Source: Rhynchopus euleeides (taxonomy: Eukaryota > Euglenozoa > Diplonemea > Diplonemida > Diplonemidae). Taken from it: DNA of 64,000 nt. Where the stretch lies: positions 2,232,569-2,296,568 of the forward strand of contig OY723249.1 in NCBI GenBank assembly GCA_963210315.1. The letters run 5' to 3'. Positions 11,528 through 22,582 of the stretch are shown one piece after another. The notes beneath the pieces are model-generated. The model was not told where the DNA came from, searched no databases, and saw only the letters and a list, made by a program, of their open reading frames with translations. The first letter of the stretch is position 1. The number at the start of each line of letters is the position of its first letter. The position numbers were made by a program, and so were the translations under genes.

Positions 11528-11788
11528 GGGGGGTCTGGGGGGCGGAGCCCCCCAGCCGCCGGAGGCCACGGTAGTGAGTATCTGTTCCTTGCGCCGTAGT
11601 GGGAGCGCGTGGGAGTTGCGGGCGTACAGATTGTTGGCTGCGTCCTCCTGAGGCTACTGAGAGTGGTCTGGGTCCCATTCGCTGATGTGAACCCAAAGGA
11701 CTTGGCTACAAGACAGGCACACGCTCCAGCCTAGTGGTACAGGGGGGTCTGGGGGGCGGAGCCCCCCAGCCGCCGGAGGCCACGGTAG
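11528..11788 (+). repeat. Dispersed repeat family A, two copies in tandem
   Basis: Two 47-bp copies, 11528-11574 and 11742-11788. Each contains a perfect 9-bp stem (CTGGGGGGC / GCCCCCCAG) around a GGA loop, followed by GCCGCCGGAGGCCACGGTAG. The ~167 bases between them resemble the spacer of the pair at 33362-33576: both have a TCTGTTCCTTG start and end near AGACAGGCA. Confidence 0.85.
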
Positions 11789-12036
11789 TGAACGCCTGGC
11801 TCTTGACTGGGGAACAACGCCGGGTTTTGGCTGGAACAACCGAAAAAGGGGCGGGTGTCCGGAGGATTCTTCCTCATCCCCCACTAGAATACCACCTGCC
11901 CCCGAAAAACTTCACCCAGAAAACCTGTGGGGAAAAAATCCCACCTAAAAAACCCAAGGGGGGTCTTCGCTCCGGGTCAATTTGGGTCAACTTGGGTCAA
12001 TTTGGGTCACCCTGGGGTTTTTCACCTTAGGAAAAT

Positions 12037-12099
12037 GGGGGGCTTCGCTCCGGGTCAATCTGGGTCAGCTTGGGTCAGTGACCCGGAGCGAAGCCCCCC
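12037..12099. repeat. Hairpin of 21-bp perfect inverted repeats with GGGTCA repeats
   Basis: The left arm (12037-12057, GGGGGGCTTCGCTCCGGGTC plus A) is the exact reverse complement of the right arm (12079-12099). The pairing continues outward through TCACCTTAGG / CCTTAGGTGA with one mismatch. The loop and the upstream stretch from about 11978 consist of degenerate 10-bp TGGGTCAACT-like repeats. It is probably the end of a small mobile element. Confidence 0.75.
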
Positions 12100-13455
12100 C
12101 TTAGGTGACCAAAAATAGGTGAAAATTTTTGCCTATTTTCCCTTGTGTCAAACTTGGAGTCTGACCCAAAAATCGGAATCTGTGACCCATGGTTTATATG
12201 GGCAAACCTGAAAATTTCCGACTTTTTCCCCAATTTTTCCCACTTCCTGGCCATACCTTTCCCGACCCAAAATCAAACAAATGCAGCGGAAAATGGCCAA
12301 AAATAGGCCAAAAAACCCCAATTTTTTTTCCGGGGGGCTTCGCCCCCCACGCCACACGCACCTCCCGGCCGGTGGCCGGTTCGGTCGTCGTCGGCTGCGG
12401 CCAAAGGGCGTGCGGTAGCCGACGCCCTTTTGTGCTCGCCTCCTCCTCCCACACTTCAGTATGACGTTTAGGTGCGTCGGTGTTCCTGCTTTGTTCTTCT
12501 GTTGACTGGGACGGGCCAGTCCTCGTGGGTTGCCGACCGGTGTGTCCTCCCCTGGGATCCCCTCCTCCCCCCACCACTTGCATCTGGTTCAGCTTCAGTG
12601 AGAGCTGAGCGGGAGCCATACTTGCTCTCGGTGACCAATTGTCCGCAGTCCTACATCATGACGAGTTTGGTAATGCCCAGTCGCAGCCATCCCCCGTCCC
12701 AGGTGTTCTGCCGTGGGGCAGCTCACCATCTGCTGTGGTCACACACCAGTGAGCAGGCCCTGTCAACGAAATCGATGTGACTGCTCTTGCCGCAGGGCAA
12801 CGGAGGTGGGCCTGCATTGCATCCTGTTGCCGCTCAGTTCTGTTCCCACCGGAGATTCTTGTTGCGCCGCAGATCGAACAGTCTTTCGTGTCGTCGGCGC
12901 CGATCTTGTATAAAACGTAGGCAGTAGGCTGCTGTGGGTGACCTGCAGGTTACCCGTCCCTTTCGTGCAGGCAGCGCCAGAGGTGCGATGTTTTTATGGG
13001 AACACGGCAGCTGCCCCGCACTCCATTCTGCTCTCTTGTCTGCTGTTTATGTTGAACATGGTCTGGCTGCCAGTGATCTCGCTGGGGGTCGGGCAAACCA
13101 AAAAAGAGGTAGGGCACAGGGTGGGCCGAGCTCGCGAGAAAAAAGGTGCAGCCCAACCCCGCCCCGACTTCCCGTGGTATGATGCAAACAGGATCGAATA
13201 CACGGCCACAGAACATTTTCCCCCAATTCGAGAGGCACCGGATGTTGCTGCCTTTGGTCGTCGCCTGCTGGATCAAAAATCAGGAATCCAGGGGATCTTG
13301 GATTGCCTTTGAGTACTTGCAAAACTGCAATCCCGAGAAACTTTGCCAGCTAGTGTTCAGGAACGGCAGCAAATCTCATGGCTTGCATCGCTTTGTGGAT
13401 GGTGTGCGATGATCAATCCCATACACGCAAGGACTTGGTCGCGAGACAGCCTACA

Positions 13456-13501
13456 GGGGGTCTGGGGGGCGGAGCCCCCCAGCCGCCGGAGGCCACGGTA
13501 G
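13456..13501 (+). repeat. Dispersed repeat family A, single copy
   Basis: Same hairpin core and GGAGGCCACGGTAG tail as the pair at 11528. It is preceded by AAGGACTTGG...GAGACAG, as in the spacer of the paired copies, so it is probably half of a former pair. Confidence 0.8.
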
Positions 13502-14978
13502 TGAGCATCCTGAAAGTCTTCGAAGGCGAGTCCCCACACCGGTTGGTGCTGTTGCACATTCCAGGCGGAGATGGTCCTTCGCTTGGGACATGATGAGGGG
13601 CGCTTCGATGAACACCATCAAGCCCCCAGCATGCCGTTGGGTTTTCATACGCTGCGGCGCATGAAAACTCGGCCACAAGGCCGAACCCAAAAGCCCCAAA
13701 ATCTGACCCGAGAGGTAGGGCCGAGGGTAGGGCCATGCCACCCCTGGCGGCCCACCCTCCCAAAGAATTACAGAAAAAGGGAGGTGGGGCCGCGGCCCCC
13801 TGCCAGCCCTGGCACGGGATCACTGCTGGCGGGTAGTTCAGGCTCGTGGCCCTCCTCGTTCCGATAGCCCCTCGGACATCCAAATGATTCACGTGCAGCA
13901 GCCCATGCGCAGAGAACGGTGTGCCGTCTTGTACAGCAACTGTTGGACAACTTTTGAAATCGTTTTTCACCAAAAAAAATCACTCTGCGGGCCAAGTCGA
14001 AGATTTTTCTGGGGACTTTTGGTGTCCCCAATTTTTCAATTTTCGAAAAATAAGCTCACTTTGCTAAACTGGACCCAACTCCCCACACTCTTTTTTTCCG
14101 ACTTTTTCACGGGGGTTTTCCGGTTTTTTTTGGTTTTTTTTGGCGGATGGAGCGAAGACCCCCAAGGAGAAAAAAACATTCCCTCCCTCTAAAAACCCAA
14201 AGAGAAAAAAAATGCAATCCTGAATCGGGACTTGGACTCCACATTTAGCTTCATACTTGCCCCCCCCCCCCCTTTTTTTTAAGCACATGCATGATGCGCA
14301 GGGTATAAGATAGACTTTTTTTCTGGCGCCGTTTTCCGGTTTTTCTGGTTTTGAATGTTTGAGACAGACGCTGCGCGCAACGTGCGCTCATGCGAACACC
14401 AGCGGGTGTCTCCAACACTGCACAAATCGCGGTCCCGCCAGAACCCGAAGCCATCGATCCTCTCCAAAGCGGACATGCACTCCCGAAAACACCGGAGTTT
14501 GCATGTGCCATTCCCAGCAAGGCAAACGTGCTCGAGACAAGGTCGTAGCTTGCGTGGATGACAGGGTGGTCCTTGGCAGTGTGCATCGCAACGAGATTGA
14601 GTGCATGCGCTCGGCAAGCCGCCCAGAAGGAGTACGGTGCGGTCGGAATGGTCAAGCGACCGGAGTATCTCGAAACTTCACACAGAGAAGACCTGCATGA
14701 CGAGGACATCACCACCCACCGGGCCTCCCGCTGGGCTCCTTTTCTCCGCTTCTCTGCTTTCTTTTGACTGTTTGAGCTCCGTGCGGATCACGATGGGGTC
14801 ACTTTCCGTGTTTTTTTGGCTAATATTCCCACTGGTTGACTGTCACAAAGGTTCCCCAAAAACCGGCGAAAATCCGATCGGCCTTTTTTATTTTTTTCCA
14901 GAAAACCGGAAACCGGGAAACCCTGGTTTTGAAAACCGGAAAACCAGGCCTATCTTATCCCCTGATGATGCGTAAAAG

Positions 14979-15110
14979 TGTAGGAGTGCTTCCGACGACC
15001 TGCTTCTTTTCAGTGTGTCTTGCTATTTCGTGTTCACATGTGCTCCACACCCACATTCGTGGAAGCGTCAACGCATCATTAAGGAAGAAGGAAGCACGGT
15101 CGCTACGCTT
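14979..15110 (+). repeat. Dispersed repeat family R2, copy 1
   Basis: About 130 bp shared with 17028-17162: TAGGAGTGCTTCCGACGACC, then a CGTGTTCACA segment, GTGGAAGCGTCAACG, GGAAGAAGGA and GCTACGCTTT, in the same order with small indels. Confidence 0.75.
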
Positions 15111-15342
15111 TTTGCATTCAACCAGCCAACATGACGAAGTCAGCGCAGCCAACCCTGGGGGCTTCTCTGCGACAATCCCGTCATGGTGGGAAAGTGAAGG
15201 CGCTCCGCTCTCTGATGCGAATGCTTTTTGCTGCCAGTCACTCTCACTTGGGTGGTGCTTTCTGCGTTGACGCTTCCACACATACACAACATCCCCTCGC
15301 CTGTGTAAAAGGCGGAGGCGGGTGCGGATCGCAGGCGAGAGC

Positions 15343-15393
15343 GATGGTGGGCCCTGGCAAGCGACACTTCCCTCCCCCACTGAGTGTGTCTTA
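15343..15393 (+). repeat. Dispersed repeat family R4, copy 1
   Basis: Shares a GGTGGG...CCCTGGCA segment and TCCCTCCC...CTGAGTG...TGTCTTAA with 59118-59175, more than 40 kb away. Confidence 0.5.
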
Positions 15394-15997
15394 ACATAAA
15401 AGCCACGCACCCAGAGCCACCAGCGGTTGCAGATGGCACCATGGCTCTGCCCGAAAAACGAGAGGCACCTGATACAGCTGTCTTGGCTCGGTGTTCAGGG
15501 TATGCTGTCATATGATCTCCACCTCACCAAGGGGCGCCCCTCCCCCGATAGCGAAGTTTTTGATATTTTCATTTTCCTAAAGGGAGATTATTTCCCCCCG
15601 CCGCCGCCGCCCAGTGTGTTCCCCAGACGGCGGCGTCGACTGCTAATTTTCTTACACAAAAAACCACGCCCCCACCCCACCCGCTCTTGCCATACTCTCA
15701 CTGCGATTCTTGATGATATCGACAGATCTCTACCTTCAATCCTGATCAACCCTTTTGGACCTCCCCACCCCGTGGGTCCCTCCCCTCCCCGATAGGGGCC
15801 ATGACAAGCTTTCCCCTTGCTGCGTATCGTCGGTCCCGTGGGTAGTGGGCAGGAAAGTTTCTCGTCTTGTTCATCCCTTTGTGTTCCTCTCTCACGACGG
15901 GTGTGGAAGCGTCAACGCAAAATATAGCTGGAGTCGTGCAGGATCATTCGTGAAGAAATACGAAAGGTAAACGAGAAAAGGTTTTTCGTTGATCGCA

Positions 15998-16096
15998 CTT
16001 GGTGTGTGATTGGCAGGCGCATAAGACTGTGTGGCGGCAAGCACCTAGCACTTCCCCTATCGCTGCATTTCCGCCTGACAAGCACCTTGTTGGGAG
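15998..16096 (+). repeat. Dispersed repeat family R3, copy 2
   Basis: Second copy of the repeat at 10857-10944, ending CTGACAAGCACCTTGTTGG. Confidence 0.6.
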
Positions 16097-17027
16097 AGGA
16101 AAAAAAGGGAAACACAGCAAAGTTGTAAATCAAAGCGCAGTGACATTTTCCCCTCATTCTCCGAGTTGCTGTGATCACCGCCCCCTCTTCCCTCCTCCCA
16201 TCCCACCCCCTCAAGCATCCCTCTACATCCGAAAGGACGGGGATATCCCCATGGTGGGTCTTTCTTTTTCGTGGGGGGGGGGGGGGCGTCTTCGGTATCG
16301 ACAGATTTTCGACAAAGATTGGCGATAACCCCCTCCTGTAAGTTCCTCCTGTAACTCAGAGGAAAGCGAAAGCGCGCACACACACACACCCTCGTCGGGG
16401 TGGGCGGGGAGTGGGCAGATTCGCGCAGGGTTCCACCCACGTAAAACCACTATCGCTACACACACACACCCTCCCAAACACTCTCTTCTTTATTTCACGC
16501 CTCTCTCGCATACCCACATCCCTTGTGTGTAACAACACATGATTTCTAGTTACTACCAACCCATATGTGGAGCTTGTCTAAGGGTGAAAATACCGTAGGA
16601 CAAGAGTTTCTACATTTGCCCCCTCCCCCACGTGTGGATTTTTAATACCGTGGAACAATCAATTCTACATTCTACTCTTTACCCCCCCCCCCCCCCGCCC
16701 TCCCTCCCTCCCCTGCACCCGAATGTACGCAGCGGAGGTTGCCTTGTGCACCCGTGTTGGGATAATTTTGCCTTTACGTTCACTCTCGACACCCCACTCC
16801 TCCCTTTTTGCACCCGCGGGGCTCAGCCTCTCCCACTGAGGAGTGTTTGCCAACTTCCATGCCCTTCTGACGTGTGTTGGGCGGCGTGGGGACAATGTTC
16901 CCCACACATCGCTAGATCTTGCTGCTGTTGTTTTATTGGGGGTTTTCTGCCCCCCCCCCCCCCCCCCTTACTCCCCCAACCTGCAGAACGAGTGACGGGA
17001 GATCATCCTTGTGCTTCCTTCGACTTT

Positions 17028-17162
17028 GTAGGAGTGCTTCCGACGACCCTGCTTCTGTTCTGTGTGTCTAGCTATCTCGTGTTCACACGTGCATCACAGC
17101 AGCAGGCTCTACGGCGGTGGAAGCGTCAACGTAGGAAGAAGGAGGTACGGTTGCTACGCTTT
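17028..17162 (+). repeat. Dispersed repeat family R2, copy 2
   Basis: Second copy of the repeat at 14979-15110. It contains the GTGGAAGCGTCAACG motif and the GCTACGCTTT end. Confidence 0.75.
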
Positions 17163-18561
17163 GAGGCGGCACACTGCCCCACCTCTATGGTACTTCACGC
17201 TGAGATACACAACAGCAGATCCGACTCTGAGTGACACCAAGGCAACAACGAGTGGGTTCGTACACATGGAGGCACATGAGCCTGGTGTCACTTTAATGGG
17301 GCTATTGATGCACCACACCCCAGGTGGCAAGTCGTGTGCCTCTCTTGTCGTGCGGATCTTTTCCTGTGTCCTCATAAGCAGTGCACTAGGGAAGTCAGGC
17401 GAAGCGCGACGACGCCCCCCGTGGCTCATCCCGCCTGCGCCCCCTCCCCAGCGCGCAATGCTTGCTTTTTTGTTCCAAACTGCTGACCCGGTCTTCCTAA
17501 ATATTCAATGAATTGGGGTGTTCAGGGGCCCCGGAAAAGGCAGGAAAATACCAAAAACCACAAAGAATCTGTGGTGAGTGTTGCCATTTTTTCTATCTGT
17601 GATCCATGTGGCGCTGCGGGTGTGATTGCACAGACTGTTTGTGAATGATTCTTCCAGTCTGCAGTGAGGGAGGGTCTCCAACAACCTGTGCTAGTGTATC
17701 CGTCAATGTGGCCATGCCGGATCACTTTTCTGGACTTTGGGGTGAAAGCCCCCTCACCGTTGTCATCGCTCCTTCTCCATTCCTCTCTGCCTTCCCAAGA
17801 CCCTGCTTGGTATCTCAGTTGGCGCCCAGAGAAACACAACTTAGCTTCCAACTCTGGAGGGCTTCATCGGGCAAGTCTGAGGCCACTCGGAGGTTATTGG
17901 AGGGGGAGATTAAGACTGTGAGGCCCAACCCCTGAGGCTGGAGCGAAATCGGGGAGTCTCAAGGATCTACTGTGGGACCACCGCCTCTCGGAGGCTCCAG
18001 CCAATCCCAGCTTCAACGGCCCGACCTCACAGTATAGTCGCTCCCCGATTTTTTTTGGCAGAACAACTCGAAAGGCTCGTGGCACCGTTCGTACAAACAA
18101 ACTCCACTGGCAACTGCTTGATGTTCCGGAGTCCCTAGCAGCAACAAAGTCTGAAGGGTCAGCACAGGTCGCGCTTAAAAAAAAGTGCCCCCGACCCCCT
18201 TCCCCCCCGATCCGTGTGGGATAGTGGGCAGGTCGCGTCGGTGCAATAGCGGGCACTCACAGTGCTTGTGCTTGTCGGCACCCACGGAAACAGGTGCCTC
18301 ACCCCCTTCTCCCTTCTCCCTCTCCCTTTTCTTGTGTTCGCAAGGCTCGCTGGGGGCGGTGGGGTGTGCCAACCCACCGCAACAATCACAGCTACGAGCT
18401 GGCAGCGCCACACAGCTGCGGGGGCCGTCTTTCCATCACACCAGTTATTTCTTCAAAAATTGCAACGGGTATTCTGCCAGCCCCTGGCCCCTTTGTATGC
18501 CGGCGCGCTGCCGTCTTTTTTTGCGCGCAATCTGATCCGAATATATTCATAATTATTATGG

Positions 18562-18757
18562 TACCTACCACCCCCCGTGTATATGTCACCCCCCCCAGGT
18601 GCAAAAATCGAGGGGGGTGACATGAACACACCTTTTAGGGGGTGACATATACACGGGGGTGGCAGGTTAGTGTATGTCACCCCCCGCCAGGGCCGCCTGG
18701 GGGTGACATAAACACACCCCTTTTGGGGGGTGACATGTACACGGGGGGTGGTAGGTA
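18562..18757. mobile_element. MITE-like 192-bp element with 31-bp terminal inverted repeats, TA-flanked
   Basis: The left end (CCTACCACCCCCCGTGTATA, from 18564) and the right end (to 18755) are inverted copies with one mismatch over about 31 bases. A TA dinucleotide sits outside each end, as expected for Tc1/mariner-type insertion. The interior has four further GGGGGTGACAT motifs in alternating orientation, so the whole unit can fold into nested hairpins. It has no coding capacity. Confidence 0.7.
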
Positions 18758-19463
18758 TATTTTTTTTGCAAGATCATGGCAGCAAGGCTTTGTCGGGGTT
18801 GGTGGAATATCCCAGCGCATCTAAGGTAAGTTAGGCGTGAACGAACAGAAAAGGCCAGGGGGGGCACGATGACGATAACAAAGCAATCCTCAGCACGCCT
18901 CATACGAGGACTACGGCCTGCTCTCTCTATCTACCTCTTTCTCTTTGGCGCTGCTGCTGTGGAGAGCGCCGGAAATCAGGTTTTCCTGGGTGCATTCTGA
19001 AAGCTTGGTCCGGCGGCACCTCTTTTGTTGATGTGAGCAAGAGACAGGGGATTGTCGGTGTCGAGAAGAACACAGTCAGGGTGGCGCAGTGTTGGGTGAT
19101 AGCTGTGTTGCGACCTGTTCTGCCTGTTGCGGACGAGTCACATGGCCCTTCTCTACCTGCCGTTATCAGTCTACGCAGCCACATGTGGCTTCTGACGCAA
19201 TCCATCTTCTCCACAGTTTTTGCTTTGAGTGCAGAGCGATCCTAAGGGTCGAGTGTATTTTCCTGTGTTGTCCTGTGGCACAAGGCGAAGCTCCTCAACT
19301 TAAGGTTGCAACACTTCCGCTCGTGCTTCGGGAATGTCCTGATGTGAGGCCGCCACTCCCCCACCCGCCCTTCTTGTCTGTGTTAATCCACAGTTGTGCA
19401 GGGTGTGGTGGGAGAGGGGCGGGTGTGGTTTTTTTCCCCGTTGTTTTCCCAGTTCCATATTTC

Positions 19464-21408
19464 ATGAATCTGCCCCGTTAACGGCTACCGGGTATTACCG
19501 GGTCCGGTAATACCCGTTTGCCCGGTAATACCCGGTTATAGCCCGGTAGCGCTACCGGGGATTTTCCATGGGAATTTCCCTTTGTTTTTGGGTTGATTCC
19601 CTTCCCCTTAGCAGTGTGTTGTGGTCGACATTGGATTCTATGGCGCATGGGGTGATCGAAAGCTGGGTTCCGCAGTTCACGTCTGGTTTGTGTGGCTCAC
19701 TGCAGACTTTTCGAGTTTCGCAGCAATGCTGACTACTGCACGGTGCCCACACACCACCTGAGCCCTTCCAGAGCCGGCGGTGTCGTCAGATCAGGCAGTC
19801 GAGCCACTGTTCCCGTAGCTTCCATCATTTAAGGACCTTGGCTCAGAAATGCAGAAACGGTGCGTCACCAAACTGGTTGCAAAGTGGCACAGTTGGGCAC
19901 ACAGTGGCACAGAGCGAAGGGCTCCTCGTTTTCAATGATCGATCCTTCGTTCAGGGAAGCCATCTTCTCTTACCCCAGGCTCGAGTGCTTGGTCACGCCA
20001 GCTCCGTTATTCGGTCACATCGCTCTGCTGGCTGGGTGCTTGTCGCAACACTTACCTGCGAGCAGCCAACGAGCATTATGGTACCGAGAGATGCTTCTTG
20101 GCGTGGCCGGGCTTGTGGTTCCTGCCACAGCAGGTCACAGTACGGTGAGCGGACTTGCTATATTTGCTGGGGTGGCTTCAACACGGGCTCGCCACTGGAC
20201 TGCCCCCGGGCCAAGGTGGATAATCGCACCTGCCTTCGGGACGCTGAGTATCCGCCCCGTGTATGATGAGCGGAAGCTAACCAGCCTGCAGTCGACCCAC
20301 GTGGTGGCCTCACGACTCCCAGACAACGGCTGGTTTGGGCAGGTGGACGGGAAGAGCTGGTTCTGGAGTTGTGGTGTCGACACGTTTCCATTTTGAGAAA
20401 TTCTCTGTGATACGCTCCACAGCAAGACGCACATTCCCATGTGAAGCCTCTCTGGCGACACCCTTGACAAGAGCACCTGGCACTCTGTACAGGACCTGCA
20501 GCTAAGATCCGGGCTGGTGCGGCAAGGTATTTGAGCGACCCCTTACGATATGATGCAATCCAGAGAAGTCCCAGCAAAACGTGGATTCGACCACGCCCTC
20601 AATATATGCACGAGTTGCGCCTGCTTCTTGTCATCTTGCTTGGCTACTGGTCCCTCTGATAAATCATCAGCTTGGTTCGAGTCGGAACAAGTCATGATGC
20701 ATGCTTCAAAGAACTTAGCCTCGTGGACAGCCTGTTGTGTGACGACACGCTCTGCCTCCTGGAAGCGGACGAGGCCATGAAGTGCATTGAAGAGGGAGGG
20801 AGAGGAGGCAACACACGGAGGACACAGGCACAGACAGGGGGGTGTGTGTCCCTCATAGATCTTGGTTGAACGAACAGGTGTTGGAATCAGGGCCTGGGCT
20901 CATTATCTCGACCTTTGTTTGTGTAATCATCGGGGCACGCCACGCCAACACATCCCCCCACCGCCATGCCGCAAAGCCTGCCTCGTAGATCTTGGTTGTA
21001 CTGAACGTGGGTGTTCCCCAGCCGTTCCCACTCCCAGTGTTCCCAGGGCCGCCTCTGTGAGGGGTGGGCCAGGAGGGGCTGCAGAGGCTGGCCTTCAGAA
21101 TAACGCAGGGGGGGTCACCTATCACCTGACATTCCCCCCGCGCACCTTCCCTTGGACTGCCAGACGGAAGATCACCAGAACCCTGCAGTTGATTCACTGC
21201 GACACCCCACGAACCATCCCTGTACCAAGGAAATCCCCACGGAAAATCCCCGGTAATACGAAAACGGGTATTACCGGACCCGGTAATACCCCCGATTTTA
21301 CCCGGTAATACCCGTTTTTGACCCGGTAATACCCGGTAATGGAGGCCGATTACCGGGTTTCCGGTAATACCCGGTAATACCGGTTACCCGTTAACGGGGC
21401 AGATTCAT
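19464..21408. mobile_element. 1.9-kb inverted-repeat element with CCGGTAATACC arrays at both ends
   Basis: Both ends carry ATGAATCTGCCCCGTTAACG in inverted orientation. Inside each end is a block of repeated CCGGTAATACCCG (self-complementary GGTATTACC core): about 75 bp on the left and 150 bp on the right. The flanking 8-mers CATATTTC and ATTATTTC agree at 6 of 8 positions, a possible worn target-site duplication. The open frames inside (for example 19838-20396) match no transposase I know, so it is probably non-autonomous. Confidence 0.7.
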
Positions 21409-22582
21409 ATTATTTCATCCTTTCCGCATCGCTCAATTCAAGTCGATTGTAACACCTCTTCCATTATTTTAGTCTCCATTACCGAGACCGCCCCCCCCGT
21501 GCAGATGCCATCGTCTCCCATTGCATATGTCGCATCGACAACCCAGACCCAGCAAATCATGAAAGACTCTCGTTTGTCAAAACAACATGCCAGGCAGCAT
21601 TGTCTGGACGTCTCGAATGTCGGGTTTGCAGAAACAAATCAGATCAGCCTGCTGTTACCGCTGTATCGTGATGTGCCCGTCCTTCTGAGGAGCCCTGCGG
21701 TCTTTGAGATGTGAGGGCACCATTTGAGAGTTGCGGCCGTAACTTATAACACAGGAAACTGTGCCAGTGCGAAGTATTTGCAGATCACCACCATGCGGCA
21801 GGCGCGGTGTTGTCTCGCAATCAGTGAACCCTCTTCGGATATCCCCCTTTCCTTCAGGTGTGAAGCTACGGCTGAAGCTTTAGGATCAGCACCTCCATGC
21901 CAGTTCACAGGGCCTCAGCAGAGCCTTGAGACACGAACTTGGGGGGGTTGGGGATGTTTTCCAGCACTGCCGGGCAGGGGGGCGGGGGTGTTTGATGCGG
22001 CAATGGGGTGCTCCGATCGAATGGGTGCCCCCGATTGCGGATTGCCGGATACCAGAACGTCTCCCAGCGCCGCGCCCTTCCTCCCCACACCCCACCCTCT
22101 CCTCTGAAAATGATGCCATTCGGTGTTCTGTTGAAATTCACACACACACACACTACACGGCACCCCTTTCGTGCAAACCCGACCTCTCTGATAAAACCAC
22201 CACCCCGCACCCACTCAGCACCGAAGAAGACACACCCACACCCACCACAAACTTGTTTGAGCACCGTAGGTGCGTAGGGGGGAGTCGTGAGGTCGAGGAA
22301 GGACGGGCGATCTGACCTGTCGTGTTTTTCTTTTTACTACCACTTGCAATACGCAAGGTTGGAAGGGGGGCTGAGGGGAAACACCGCACAACTCACAGCA
22401 GGATTTGTGTCTCTTTGTTACCCGCTCCAGCCCCTCCGCACGCGAACTGATACTACAAGCAGACCTGGATGAACTGACCTCCCCCTCCCCCTATCTCCTT
22501 TGTATCCTCTGACCGAGCAAGACTCCCCACCCACACCCACACCCACACCACCCCTACAGGGCCGGGTGCAGCCCCCAGACCC

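Larger units (their letters stand above)
9061..22582. other. 13.5-kb gene-poor, repeat-rich region
   Basis: No reading frame here looks like a gene: open frames are short, change frame often and match no family I recognise. The region holds many C or G homopolymers of 9-17 bases (for example near 9101, 10620, 14263, 16270, 16680 and 16950), CA-rich microsatellites near 16379 and 16459, and clusters of AAAACCGG/CCGGTTTT motifs at 14100-14960. It also holds the dispersed repeats and inverted-repeat elements listed separately. The motif GTGGAAGCGTCAACGCATCA recurs at 10012 and 15059, with variants at 15902, 17114 and (reversed) 15262. Confidence 0.6.
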
